From positions 1 to 38,265 of the forward strand of contig CANFGZ010000002.1 in the NCBI GenBank assembly GCA_947446585.1: a DNA stretch of 38,265 nt. Direction: 5' to 3'. A program made the translations under genes and the position numbers. Under the pieces are notes generated by a model, which was given only the letters and a program-made list of their open reading frames with translations, searched no databases and was not told the DNA's origin. Source of the stretch: Chitinophagaceae bacterium (GTDB lineage Bacteria > Bacteroidota > Bacteroidia > Chitinophagales > Chitinophagaceae). Shown piece after piece: positions 8,523 through 17,002 of this stretch; within the stretch, counting starts at the first letter, position 1; each line of letters begins with the position of its first letter.

Positions 8523-9869
8523 ATGTCAAAAACAGTATCAATGTCAGAAACAAAAGAAGTAATACAGAATAATCTAGATTATACTTTATTCTCCTGGAGC
8601 AAGCAGAAAGGTCAGAATCCTATAGCCATCAAAAATGGCGAAGGCGTTTACCTATATGACTATGATGGAAATAAAATCATTGATTTTTCTTCCGGGTTAA
8701 TGAACGTAAATATTGGTCACGGAAATCAGCGTATAACCGATGCAGTGGTTAGGCAAATGCAAGAAGTAAGTTATGTTACACCAAGCTGTGTTACCAAAGT
8801 GAGAGGTGAGCTGGGAAAAAAATTATCTGAAATTTGTCCAGGCGATTTAAATAAAGCATTCTTTACTTTATGTGGAGCCACTTCTATTGAAAATGGAATC
8901 AAACTGGCAAGGCTGTATACCGGAAGGCATAAAATATTAAGTCGTTATCAATCTTATCATGGTGCTTCCATTGGAGCGATTTCTGCAAGTGGCGATCCTC
9001 GCAGAATTCCTGTGGATGTTCAACAGGCACCTAATTTCGTACACTTTGATTTGCCTTATTTCTATCGCTGGGAATATGGGGAAGAAAACTTATTGAAAGA
9101 AGCAGTCGCTCAACTAGAACGTATAATAGCTTATGAAGGTCCCGCAACTATTGCGGCAATTTTGCTTGAAGGAGAGTCGGGGTCTTCGGGTTGTTTACAA
9201 TATCCAAAAGGTTACCTTAAAGCAGTAAGAGAAATTTGCAACCATCATGGCATATTATTAATTATGGATGAAGTGATGAGTGGTTTTGGTCGTACTGGCA
9301 AATGGTTTGGATTTGAAAATCATGGAATCATTCCGGATATGATTGCTATGGCAAAAGGATTGACATGTGGTTACCTGCCTTTTGGATGCCTAATGGTTTC
9401 GGATAAAATTGCAGCTAAATATGACGATGCAATGTTACCATTGGGATTAACTTATTCTGCTCATCCTGTAAGTTGTGCCGCTGCTTTGGAAACACTGAAG
9501 ATTTATGAAGATGATAATTTAATTGAAAATGCTGCTGTAATGGGCTCATATGTTACAGAAAGAATGAAAGAACTATTTGCTAAACATCCTTCGATTGGTA
9601 ATTTCAGAACAACCGGATTACTGGGTTGTATAGAATTGGTAAAGAATAGAACCACTAAAGAACCTATGGCTCCTTTTAATGCAAAGCCTGATGAGATGGC
9701 TGTAATGAATAAAGTGGCAGCAAAAATAAGAGAATTGGGTATGTATACTTTTGTAAGATGGAGTTATATATTTGTAGCGCCTCCGTTATGTGTAACAAAA
9801 GCACAGATCGATGAAGGACTTGCTATTATCAGCGAAGCCATTAAAATGGCTGATGAGCATGTAAATTAA
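8523..9869 (+). CDS. Class III aminotransferase, probable beta-alanine/beta-aminoisobutyrate transaminase
   Basis: The 448-aa protein is a PLP-dependent fold I class III (omega) aminotransferase. Visible motifs are GLMNVNIGHG near residue 60, CGATSIENGIKLAR near 119, the Asp motif LLIMDEVMSGFGRTG near 245, and the PLP Schiff-base lysine in MAKGLTCGYLPFG (Lys278). In this operon it most likely moves the amino group of beta-alanine (from uracil) or beta-aminoisobutyrate (from thymine) to pyruvate or 2-oxoglutarate. The resulting semialdehydes feed the dehydrogenase encoded 10 bp upstream. The acceptor keto acid cannot be read from sequence. A second in-frame ATG at 8541 is an alternative start; the residues between are polar and add no motif. 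The next gene follows after 17 bp. Confidence 0.88.
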   Translation: MSKTVSMSETKEVIQNNLDYTLFSWSKQKGQNPIAIKNGEGVYLYDYDGNKIIDFSSGLMNVNIGHGNQRITDAVVRQMQEVSYVTPSCVTKVRGELGKKLSEICPGDLNKAFFTLCGATSIENGIKLARLYTGRHKILSRYQSYHGASIGAISASGDPRRIPVDVQQAPNFVHFDLPYFYRWEYGEENLLKEAVAQLERIIAYEGPATIAAILLEGESGSSGCLQYPKGYLKAVREICNHHGILLIMDEVMSGFGRTGKWFGFENHGIIPDMIAMAKGLTCGYLPFGCLMVSDKIAAKYDDAMLPLGLTYSAHPVSCAAALETLKIYEDDNLIENAAVMGSYVTERMKELFAKHPSIGNFRTTGLLGCIELVKNRTTKEPMAPFNAKPDEMAVMNKVAAKIRELGMYTFVRWSYIFVAPPLCVTKAQIDEGLAIISEAIKMADEHVN

Positions 9870-9886
9870 ACAATCAAAACAAAATC

Positions 9887-11329
9887 ATGAATCATTCACA
9901 AGAATCTAATACATCGTTAATCAATGATGATTTAGCTCCAATTTCTCAATCCAATCGAAAATGGGGAACATGGAATTATGCCGCATTGTGGATTAGTATG
10001 AGTTTATGTATTCCAACCTATATGTTGGCTAGTTCTTTAATAGAAGGAGGAATGAACTGGTGGCAATCAATCTTAACAATATTCATCGGCAACTCGATTG
10101 TATTGATTCCTATGATTTTGAATGGACATGCTGGAGCTAAATACGGCATTCCGTTTCCTGTTTTTGTAAGAGCCAGTTTTGGAACAAAAGGGGCTAATAT
10201 TCCGGCAATGCTTCGCGCAATAGTTGCCTGCGGTTGGTTTGGTATTCAAACATGGATTGGAGGCGCTTCTCTTTATAATTTAATCAGAGCTTGGAATCCT
10301 TCTCTCGCTGAAATTGACAACAGTTCATTGTTTCCTCAGGCATTACCCATGATTTGTTTTTTATTGTTTTGGTCGCTGAATATGTTTATCGTTCATAAAG
10401 GTGTTGAGAGCATAAAAAAATTATTGGTATTCAAAGCGTTTTTCCTTCCTGTAGCCGCGTTTGCTTTGTTAATATGGGCTATATGGGCAGCTAAAGGATT
10501 AGGGCCTATACTAGATCAGCCTTCCAAATTTGAAACCAATGCGGATTTCTTTGCTTTCTTTTTTCCGGCACTAACGGGAATGGTTGGATTTTGGGCAACA
10601 TTATCATTGAATATTCCGGATTTCACGAGATATGCTACTTCACAGAAAGCGCAGGTAAACGGACAAATCATCGGCTTGCCACCAGCCATGACTTTTTTTG
10701 CTTTTGTTGGTGTGATTGTTACTTCATCAACGGCTATTATTTACGGACATACAGAATGGGATATAGTAAAATTGGCCGGAAAGTTCGACAGTAAAATTAT
10801 GGTAAGCATTGCGATGATTGGAATTATCATTTCAACCCTGGCAACGAATATTGCAGCGAATATTGTTAGCCCTGCCAATGATTTTGCCAATTTAGCTCCT
10901 CAAAAAATAAATTTCAGAATAGGTGGTTACATCACTGGTGTGGTTGGGATTTTAATCATGCCCTGGAAATTGATTGCTGATCCTAATGGCTATATTTTTA
11001 CTTGGTTGATTGCTTATTCAAGTTTGCTTGGACCCGTTGGTGGAATCATGATCGTGGATTACTTTTTCATTCGCCATAAGAATTTAATTGCTGAAGATTT
11101 ATACCGTCATAATGGAGCATATCGCTACAACAATGGTTATAACATAAAAGCAATTGTTGCTTTGTTGCTGGGCATAATTCCCAATGTTCCGGGATTTTTA
11201 TTGCAAATAAAATTAATTAGTGCTGAAGCATTTCCAACCTGGATTAGTCATTTATACAATTATGCATGGTTTGTAGGTTTTGCCGTGAGTGGTCTTTTGT
11301 ATTATTTCATGATGAGAAATAAAAAATAA
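9887..11329 (+). CDS. NCS1-family nucleobase:cation symporter (probable uracil/dihydropyrimidine permease)
   Basis: The 480-aa polytopic inner-membrane protein has about 12 hydrophobic segments. Family motifs include the N-terminal NRKWGTWNYAALWISMS (Asn then W-W-x-x-A pattern), a GxxFPVFVRASFG segment near residue 88, a CGWFGIQTWIGG helix near 112, NIPDFTRYA near 245 and the helix 10 region SLLGPVGGIMIVDYF. These are hallmarks of NCS1 (PucI/Mhp1-like) transporters of uracil, allantoin, hydantoins and cytosine. Placed between the aminotransferase and dihydropyrimidinase genes, it probably imports uracil/thymine or their dihydro forms with Na+ or H+. Exact substrate is inference. Only 3 bp separate its stop from hydA, so co-transcription is very likely. 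Confidence 0.92.
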   Translation: MNHSQESNTSLINDDLAPISQSNRKWGTWNYAALWISMSLCIPTYMLASSLIEGGMNWWQSILTIFIGNSIVLIPMILNGHAGAKYGIPFPVFVRASFGTKGANIPAMLRAIVACGWFGIQTWIGGASLYNLIRAWNPSLAEIDNSSLFPQALPMICFLLFWSLNMFIVHKGVESIKKLLVFKAFFLPVAAFALLIWAIWAAKGLGPILDQPSKFETNADFFAFFFPALTGMVGFWATLSLNIPDFTRYATSQKAQVNGQIIGLPPAMTFFAFVGVIVTSSTAIIYGHTEWDIVKLAGKFDSKIMVSIAMIGIIISTLATNIAANIVSPANDFANLAPQKINFRIGGYITGVVGILIMPWKLIADPNGYIFTWLIAYSSLLGPVGGIMIVDYFFIRHKNLIAEDLYRHNGAYRYNNGYNIKAIVALLLGIIPNVPGFLLQIKLISAEAFPTWISHLYNYAWFVGFAVSGLLYYFMMRNKK

Positions 11330-11332
11330 ATT

Positions 11333-12715
11333 ATGTCTGTATTAATAAAGAATGGAAGAATTATTACCGCTACCGATGATTATGTAGCGGATATTTTTAT
11401 TGAAGATGAAGTGGTTGTTGCTATTGGAAAAAATCTCAGTCATCAAGCGGATACTGTGATTGATGCCTCCGGAAAATTAGTAGTACCCGGTGGTGTTGAT
11501 CCGCATGTGCACTTGGAAATGCCTTTTATGGGAACTTTTTCCAGTGATACTTATGAAACAGGCACCAGAGCTGCTTTATATGGCGGTACGACTACTGTGA
11601 TTGATTTTATTTTACAAAAACAAGGCAATAGTTTGCAGGCTGCATTTGATGAATGGAGTGGCAGAGCTAACGGTAACGCAGTAGGTGATTACAGTTTTCA
11701 TATGGCTGTTACAGATTTCAATGAAAACACGAAGCAAGAAATTAAAACCATGATTGAAAAAGAAGGCATTACTTCTTTTAAAACTTTCATGGCTTATAAA
11801 GGTGCGTTGATGATCAATGACACCCAGATGATTGGTTTGATGGAAGAAGTGAAAAAGCATGGAGGATTAATCAATGTTCATGCTACTAATGGTGATATTA
11901 TTGATTATCTCGTTCTGAAACATAAAAACGAAGGAAAGTTATCTCCTTTGTATCATTATTTATCACAACCCGAAGTAACAGAAGCTGAAGCCAGTGAACG
12001 CTTTGTAGAAATGTCGGGTTATACCGGTTGTCCGGGCTATATCGTGCATCTTACCTGCGAAGGCGCCTTGAATGCTGTTAGAAATGCATTATATAAAAAT
12101 CAAAAAGTTTTTGTTGAAACCTGCATTCAATATTTGTTATTGGATGCAAGCCTGTATGAAAAGAATTTTGAAGGCGCAAAATGGGTGATGAGTCCGCCAT
12201 TGCGTGAAAAGAAAGACCAGGCTACATTGTGGGCAGGCATCAATCAGGGAATTGTACAAGTGGTGGCAACCGATCATTGTCCTTTTATGTGGGAACAAAA
12301 ATTGATGGGCAAAGACGATTTTTCAAAAATTCCAAACGGTCATCCTGCAATAGAAAACAGAATGGAGTTATTGTTCAGCGAAGGTGTAATGAAAAATAAA
12401 ATCACGCTGAATAAATTCGTTGAAGTGTCAAGTACCAATGCGGCAAAAATATTTGGCATGTTTCCTAAGAAAGGAACTATTGCTGTTGGTAGCGATGCTG
12501 ATATCACCATTATTGATGCCAATGAAAAACATTCCTTGTCTTCGTCTACGCATCACATGAATGTTGATTACAGTGGTTATGAAGGATGGGAACTGACCGG
12601 AAAGATAAAAACTGTTTTGCTCAGAGGCAAGATTGCTATCGATAACAATCAATGTCATGTCAATAAGGGCTACGGTCAATTTATTAAAAGAAATAAAGTT
12701 TCACAGTATATTTAA
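11333..12715 (+). CDS. hydA: Dihydropyrimidinase / D-hydantoinase
   Basis: The 460-aa amidohydrolase has the binuclear zinc site of the cyclic amidase group. It comprises DPHVHLE (His58, His60), the carbamylated lysine in SFKTFMAYKG (Lys150), a His in INVHATNGD near 183, a His in VHLTCEGAL near 240, and the Asp in VATDHCPF near 315. It hydrolyses 5,6-dihydrouracil or dihydrothymine to N-carbamoyl-beta-alanine or N-carbamoyl-beta-aminoisobutyrate, the second step of the reductive pathway. Length matches dihydropyrimidinases rather than dihydroorotases, and the adjacent PreT/PreA and ureidopropionase genes support this over an allantoinase. It starts 3 bp after the permease gene, and its stop lies 14 bp before the next start. 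Confidence 0.95.
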   Translation: MSVLIKNGRIITATDDYVADIFIEDEVVVAIGKNLSHQADTVIDASGKLVVPGGVDPHVHLEMPFMGTFSSDTYETGTRAALYGGTTTVIDFILQKQGNSLQAAFDEWSGRANGNAVGDYSFHMAVTDFNENTKQEIKTMIEKEGITSFKTFMAYKGALMINDTQMIGLMEEVKKHGGLINVHATNGDIIDYLVLKHKNEGKLSPLYHYLSQPEVTEAEASERFVEMSGYTGCPGYIVHLTCEGALNAVRNALYKNQKVFVETCIQYLLLDASLYEKNFEGAKWVMSPPLREKKDQATLWAGINQGIVQVVATDHCPFMWEQKLMGKDDFSKIPNGHPAIENRMELLFSEGVMKNKITLNKFVEVSSTNAAKIFGMFPKKGTIAVGSDADITIIDANEKHSLSSSTHHMNVDYSGYEGWELTGKIKTVLLRGKIAIDNNQCHVNKGYGQFIKRNKVSQYI

Positions 12716-12729
12716 AATCAAAAATCACC

Positions 12730-13596
12730 ATGCCAAGAATGATAAAATCGGGTTTGATTCAAATGAGTTTGCCCAAAACAGAAGGAGAAGGTACGATAGA
12801 AGAAATCAAGGAAGCGATGTTTCAAAAACATGTCCCATTGATTGAAGAAGCCGGAAAGAAAGGGGTTCAGATTCTTTGCTTTCAGGAGATTTTCAACACA
12901 CCATATTTTTGTCCGGGTCAGGATCCTAAATGGTATGCTTCAGCTGAGGCTGTGCCTGGGCCAACGACTCACAGAATTGCAGAATATGCAAAGAAGTACA
13001 ACATGGTTATCATTGTTCCGGTTTATGAAAAAGAACAATCTGGTGTTTTGTATAATACAGCTGCGGTAATTGATGCCGATGGAACTTACTTAGGAAAATA
13101 TCGCAAGAGTCATATTCCACATACCGGTGGGTTCTGGGAAAAATTCTTCTTTAAGCCTGGAAACCTTGGCTATCCTGTATTTCAAACAAAGTACGCTAAA
13201 GTTGGAGTTTACATTTGCTATGACAGACACTTTCCTGATGGCGCCAGGTGCCTGGGATTAAATGGCGCTGAAATTGTTTACAATCCTTCTGCTACAACTG
13301 TAGGCCAGTCGCAAAACTTATGGAAGTTAGAACAGCCTGCTCACGCAGTGGCTAATGGATATTTTATGGGTTGTATTAATAGAGTAGGTATAGAAGCACC
13401 ATGGAATCTTGGAAAATTTTATGGCACTTCTTATTTTGTAAATCCCATCGGTGAAATATTTGCTACAGCATCTGAAGATAATGACGAATTGCTGATTGCC
13501 GATTTTGATCTGGATATGATTGATACGGTAAGAAGCAAATGGCAGTTTTTTAGAGACAGAAGACCGGAAACATACGGAGCGATAACGCAACTTTAA
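12730..13596 (+). CDS. Beta-ureidopropionase / N-carbamoyl-beta-alanine amidohydrolase (nitrilase superfamily)
   Basis: The 288-aa carbon-nitrogen hydrolase has the complete nitrilase catalytic triad: Glu53 in CFQEIF, Lys126 in KYRKSHIPH and Cys163 in YICYDRHFPDGAR. It should hydrolyse N-carbamoyl-beta-alanine to beta-alanine, ammonia and CO2, step three of pyrimidine breakdown, directly after hydA. The size and the IPH, GFWEKFFFKPGN and NPSATTVG segments resemble plant and bacterial ureidopropionases and N-carbamoylputrescine amidases. Context decides for ureidopropionase. A second, unrelated ureido-hydrolase of the M20 class is encoded at 19362. The ATG at 12730 places conserved residues at normal distances; the preceding MIKSG region has no better start. 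Confidence 0.9.
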   Translation: MPRMIKSGLIQMSLPKTEGEGTIEEIKEAMFQKHVPLIEEAGKKGVQILCFQEIFNTPYFCPGQDPKWYASAEAVPGPTTHRIAEYAKKYNMVIIVPVYEKEQSGVLYNTAAVIDADGTYLGKYRKSHIPHTGGFWEKFFFKPGNLGYPVFQTKYAKVGVYICYDRHFPDGARCLGLNGAEIVYNPSATTVGQSQNLWKLEQPAHAVANGYFMGCINRVGIEAPWNLGKFYGTSYFVNPIGEIFATASEDNDELLIADFDLDMIDTVRSKWQFFRDRRPETYGAITQL

Positions 13597-13618
13597 TATC
13601 TTAATAAATATATAGTAC

Positions 13619-14965
13619 ATGTCTATCACCAACAACAGACTTTCCAAAGAACAATACGAAAAGAATTTTGCAGACATACATCCACCATTTGAAAATAAAG
13701 ATGCAGCATTGGTGGAAGCCAACAGATGTTTGTTTTGTTATGACGCGCCTTGTATGAAAAGTTGTCCTACAAGTATTGATGTTCCTAAGTTTATCAAACA
13801 AATTACTACTGAAAATATCAAAGGGAGTGCGCACACTATTTTTTCATCAAACATCATGGGAGCAGGTTGCAGCAAAGTTTGTCCGGTAGAAAAATTATGT
13901 GAAGGCGCTTGTGTTTACAACTTAATGCACGAAGAACCTATTCCCATTGCCAAATTACAACGTTATAGTACTGAATTGGCTATGGAAAAGAAATGGCAAT
14001 TGTTTACCAGAAAACAAAACACTGGTAAAAAAGTAGCCATTGTAGGTGCAGGTCCTGCAGGGTTAAGTTGCGCACATGTATTATCACGCGAAGGAATAGA
14101 TGTAACTATTTATGAAAAAGAAAAACAAGGCGGCGGCTTAATGACTTATGGCATTGCTGCGTATAAAGTAACGCCACAGTTTTGTAAAGATGAAGTAGAT
14201 TATATTTTGTCTATTGGTGGTATCGAAATAAAATACGAACAGGAGTTAGGAAAAAATATCACTCTTGAAGAACTCCAAAAAAATTATGATGCTGTATATC
14301 TTGCCATCGGTGTGGGTTTGGCGCGTCAATTGGAAATTTCGGGTGAAAATATGGAAGGTATGGTGGATGCGATTAGCTTTATTTATGACATCAGAAACAA
14401 TGGATTCAGTAAAGTGCCTGTAGGTGATAAAGTAGCCGTCATTGGTATGGGTATGACAGCCATTGATGCCGCAACACAAGCAAAGCGCCTCGGTGCATCT
14501 GAGGTAACAATGTTATATAGACGAACACAGGACGAGATGCCTTGTACACAAGTAGAGCTGGATATTGCTATGTTAGATGGCTGTAAAATCATCTGGCTAG
14601 CTGCACCTAAAGAAGTAATTGGTGAAAATGGAAAGGTCACTCATCTGGTTGCAGAAAAAATGAAGTTAGGTGAATCTGATGCTTCAGGAAGAAGATCACC
14701 TGTTGCAACAGGAGAAACATTTACAATAGCAGTTGACATGGTTATTAAAGCGGCAGGTCAGACTCCGTATCAATCATTGGTAACAACAAATAATTTAGAA
14801 AACCAAAACGGCAAACTCAAAGTCAATCATTCACTTACAAACATCAAAGGCGTTTTTGCAGGAGGTGATTGTGTAAATGGAGGCAGAGAAGTGGTCGATG
14901 CGGTTCAGGCAGGGAAGGATGGAGCGAAAGCGATACTAGATTTTATGTTGAATGTTGAATGTTGA
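13619..14965 (+). CDS. preT: NAD-dependent dihydropyrimidine dehydrogenase subunit PreT
   Basis: The 448-aa flavoprotein has the GltD-like architecture. An N-terminal cysteine-rich region, CLFCYDAPCMKSCP near residue 36 followed by CSKVCPVEKLCEGAC near 81, should hold two 4Fe-4S clusters. Then come an FAD-binding motif VAIVGAGPAGLS near 140, an NAD(P)-binding motif VAVIGMGMTAID near 272, and the late FAD motif GVFAGGDCVNGG near 418. PreT takes electrons from NAD(P)H and passes them to PreA, which reduces uracil or thymine. The last codons are unusual. The stop and the final five residues LNVEC are written in the 7-bp repeat that begins at 14946, so the natural C-terminus was probably altered by that repeat. 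preA, normally adjacent, is displaced by about 580 bp. Confidence 0.92.
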   Translation: MSITNNRLSKEQYEKNFADIHPPFENKDAALVEANRCLFCYDAPCMKSCPTSIDVPKFIKQITTENIKGSAHTIFSSNIMGAGCSKVCPVEKLCEGACVYNLMHEEPIPIAKLQRYSTELAMEKKWQLFTRKQNTGKKVAIVGAGPAGLSCAHVLSREGIDVTIYEKEKQGGGLMTYGIAAYKVTPQFCKDEVDYILSIGGIEIKYEQELGKNITLEELQKNYDAVYLAIGVGLARQLEISGENMEGMVDAISFIYDIRNNGFSKVPVGDKVAVIGMGMTAIDAATQAKRLGASEVTMLYRRTQDEMPCTQVELDIAMLDGCKIIWLAAPKEVIGENGKVTHLVAEKMKLGESDASGRRSPVATGETFTIAVDMVIKAAGQTPYQSLVTTNNLENQNGKLKVNHSLTNIKGVFAGGDCVNGGREVVDAVQAGKDGAKAILDFMLNVEC

Positions 14966-15057
14966 GTGATGAATGATGAATGTTGAGTCTTTTATTTTGA
15001 GTGTTGAGTGATGAATATTTCATGTTTTGTGATCAGTATTGATTGATGATTGTAAAT
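14946..15057 (+). repeat. Upstream 7-bp tandem repeat (TGTTGAA/TGATGAA/TGTTGAG)
   Basis: From 14946 the sequence repeats with strict 7-bp period: TGTTGAA, TGTTGAA, TGTTGAG, TGATGAA, TGATGAA, TGTTGAG. After one irregular unit come TTTTGAG, TGTTGAG and TGATGAA (to 15015). Decayed units TATTGAT, TGATGAT and TGTAAAT follow at 15037-15057. The array starts inside the preT reading frame and ends just before the four-helix-bundle gene. The reverse-complement motif occurs on the other side of that gene. Confidence 0.85.
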
Positions 15058-15066
15058 GTTTAGTTT

Positions 15067-15423
15067 ATGAAAACTGAAAATAAGATATCAGAGTTAAGTT
15101 TTGAATTTTCATTATTGATAATTGAACTATATAAAAAATTAATTGATCAGAAAGAATATGTGTTATCTAAGCAATTACTTAGAAGTGGAACCAGTATAGG
15201 AGCAAATGTGGAAGAGGCCAATGCAGCACAAACTAAAAAAGATTTTATCACAAAAATGTCAATTGCTTCCAAGGAGGCAAGAGAATCAAAATATTGGCTG
15301 AGACTATTAGATAAAAGTGAATTAGTTAAACTGGATTATACTATTCCACTTGAAAAAATAAATCATATCATTAATATTTTGACAAAAATTGTAAAGACAT
15401 CACAAGAGTCATTATCGAAATAA
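15067..15423 (+). CDS. Four-helix-bundle protein (23S rRNA intervening-sequence / Avd-like family)
   Basis: The 118-aa protein matches the family of small four-helix-bundle proteins first seen in 23S rRNA intervening sequences. The signature is a LLRSGTSIGANVEEA turn near residue 38, then KKDFITKMSIASKEARESKYW and LRLLDKSELV. Four amphipathic helices are apparent and there is no signal peptide. The family is structurally related to the Avd accessory protein of diversity-generating retroelements, but no reverse transcriptase or variable repeat was seen here. Its molecular role is not known. It splits preT from preA and is enclosed by inverted arrays of 7-bp repeats, so it looks like an inserted cassette rather than a pathway gene. 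Lys/Ile-rich composition is similar to the surroundings. Confidence 0.88.
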   Translation: MKTENKISELSFEFSLLIIELYKKLIDQKEYVLSKQLLRSGTSIGANVEEANAAQTKKDFITKMSIASKEARESKYWLRLLDKSELVKLDYTIPLEKINHIINILTKIVKTSQESLSK

Positions 15424-15473
15424 CATAATCAATCAATATTCAAAATAAAAAAAAGCATAATAATCATTTAAGA

Positions 15474-15538
15474 TTCAACATACACCATTCAAAATAAACT
15501 CAAATATTCATTCAACACTCAACTTACAACATTCAAAA
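15474..15538 (-). repeat. Downstream 7-bp repeat array in inverse orientation
   Basis: Units of the reverse-complement motif occur in 7-bp phase: TTCAACA (15474-15480), TACACCA, TTCAAAA (15488-15494), then after a short break TTCAACA (15511-15517), CTCAACT, TACAACA and TTCAAAA (15532-15538). These are degenerate copies of the upstream TGTTGAA/TGTTGAG repeats read on the other strand, and they end 9 bp before the preA start codon. Together with 14946-15057 they bracket the four-helix-bundle gene as imperfect inverted ends of a cassette of about 595 bp. Confidence 0.75.
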
Positions 15539-15547
15539 TAATATCAT

Positions 15548-16816
15548 ATGGCTGACATAAGATCAAACTTCCTAGGCATAAAATCTCCCAATCCTTTTTG
15601 GCTTGCAAGTGCTCCACCAACGGATAAAAAGATAAATGTACTTCGCGCGTTTGAAGCAGGATGGGGCGGAGTAGTATGGAAAACTTTAGGTTCTCAGGTT
15701 AAGAATGTTTCATCAAGATATTCTGCAGTTAATTATGGAGGTCATAAAATTATGGGCTTTAATAATATTGAATTGATCAGTGATCGTCCATTAGACATTA
15801 ATCTCAAAGAAATCATTGAGTGTATTAAATTATTCCCCGACAGAGCAATGATTGTTTCTTTAATGGCGGATAATGATAAAAAAAGCTGGCACGAATTAAT
15901 TAAAAAAGTGGAAGATACCGGCGCTCATGGATTGGAATTGAATTTTGGTTGCCCTCATGGAATGACGGAAAGGGGCATGGGCGCAGCAGTTGGTCAAGAC
16001 CCGGAAATCGCAAAGATGGTGGTAGAATGGGTGATGGAAAAAGCAACCATACCTGTGATTACCAAGCTTACTCCTAATGTTCATTCTGTTGTGCCAACAG
16101 GCAAAGCAGTTGTGGAAGCAGGAACCAACGCATTATCATTGATTAATACTATTCAATCTGTAACCGGCGTTGATTTAGACACATTGGTTCCTAATCCTTA
16201 TGTTGCCGGAAAGAGTGTCTATGGCGGCTATTGCGGACCTGCGGTAAAACCTATCGCCTTAAAATTCTTGACTACCATTGCTCAAAATGAAACTACTAAA
16301 AAAGTTCCGGTTTCGGGTATTGGTGGTGTTAGTACTTGGAAAGATGCGGTTGAATTTATGTTACTCGGTGCTAGCAATGTTCAGGTATGTACTGCAGCTA
16401 TGAAACATGGTTTCAGAATTGTGGAAGATATGATTGAAGGGCTGAACAACTGGATGGATGAAAAAGGGTTTAATACGTTAGAAGATTTTATTGGTAAGTC
16501 TGTTGAAAATATAGTTCACTGGGAAGATCTTGATATTAATTATCATCATATCGCTAAAATCAATCAGGATAAATGTATCCATTGTGGATTGTGTTACATT
16601 GCTTGTGAAGATACTTCTCATCAAGCCATTGATTTGGCTCAAGGCAAACCTTACAATACGTATTCTATTAAAGATGAAGAATGTGTGGGTTGTAATTTAT
16701 GTCAGTTGGTTTGTCCGGTTGATAGTTGTATCACCATGGAAGAACATCGGATTGCACCTGAATACATCAACTGGATTGAATATCAGAAAAGAGGTCTTCC
16801 ATTAAATGATCATTAA
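15548..16816 (+). CDS. preA: NAD-dependent dihydropyrimidine dehydrogenase subunit PreA
   Basis: The 422-aa protein has an FMN-binding dihydroorotate dehydrogenase-like barrel. Motifs are NPFWLASAPPT near residue 15, LELNFGCPHGMTERGMG near 132, ITKLTPNV near 172, VSGIGGVSTW near 255 and NVQVCTAAM near 280. A C-terminal ferredoxin domain follows with two 4Fe-4S motifs, CIHCGLCYIAC near 343 and CVGCNLCQLVC near 380. With PreT it reduces uracil/thymine to the 5,6-dihydro forms, the first catabolic step. In the active-site loop the residue after GMGAA is Val, whereas mammalian DPD has its catalytic Cys there. A Cys in YGGYCGPA is nearby instead. The start at 15548 is 9 bp after the repeat array. 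Its transcription may come through the inserted four-helix-bundle cassette. Confidence 0.94.
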   Translation: MADIRSNFLGIKSPNPFWLASAPPTDKKINVLRAFEAGWGGVVWKTLGSQVKNVSSRYSAVNYGGHKIMGFNNIELISDRPLDINLKEIIECIKLFPDRAMIVSLMADNDKKSWHELIKKVEDTGAHGLELNFGCPHGMTERGMGAAVGQDPEIAKMVVEWVMEKATIPVITKLTPNVHSVVPTGKAVVEAGTNALSLINTIQSVTGVDLDTLVPNPYVAGKSVYGGYCGPAVKPIALKFLTTIAQNETTKKVPVSGIGGVSTWKDAVEFMLLGASNVQVCTAAMKHGFRIVEDMIEGLNNWMDEKGFNTLEDFIGKSVENIVHWEDLDINYHHIAKINQDKCIHCGLCYIACEDTSHQAIDLAQGKPYNTYSIKDEECVGCNLCQLVCPVDSCITMEEHRIAPEYINWIEYQKRGLPLNDH

Positions 16817-17002
16817 ACCCAGAATTTGTAGTTGAAGTTTATTACAACAAAATAATGCTACAAATACAAGTGTTTGATTGATATTTTGATCTCAACATAA
16901 TTCATTATGCTCTTGTCCAAAATATCGGCTTAACTGCAAGTCTTTATTGCTTTTTTCCTTTCATCACGTTTTCAACTGAAAAATATGGGCTAAAATAAGC
17001 AG

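Noticed and set aside
13327-13834. Open frames on the minus strand over the ureidopropionase/preT junction
   Set aside because: They lie opposite well-supported enzyme genes, have no recognisable domain, and use reverse-complement codon patterns of those genes.
14946-15057. Possible CRISPR array
   Set aside because: Units are 7 bp and contiguous, with no unique spacers of 25-40 bp and no cas genes in the window.
15067-15423. Diversity-generating retroelement accessory (Avd) gene
   Set aside because: No reverse transcriptase, template repeat or variable repeat is present nearby; only the four-helix-bundle family is supported.
16824-16865. Inverted repeat ATTTGTAG/CTACAAAT after preA as a terminator
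   Set aside because: Only 8-bp A+T-rich arms with a 26-nt spacer and no T-tract; not convincing as a terminator for preA.
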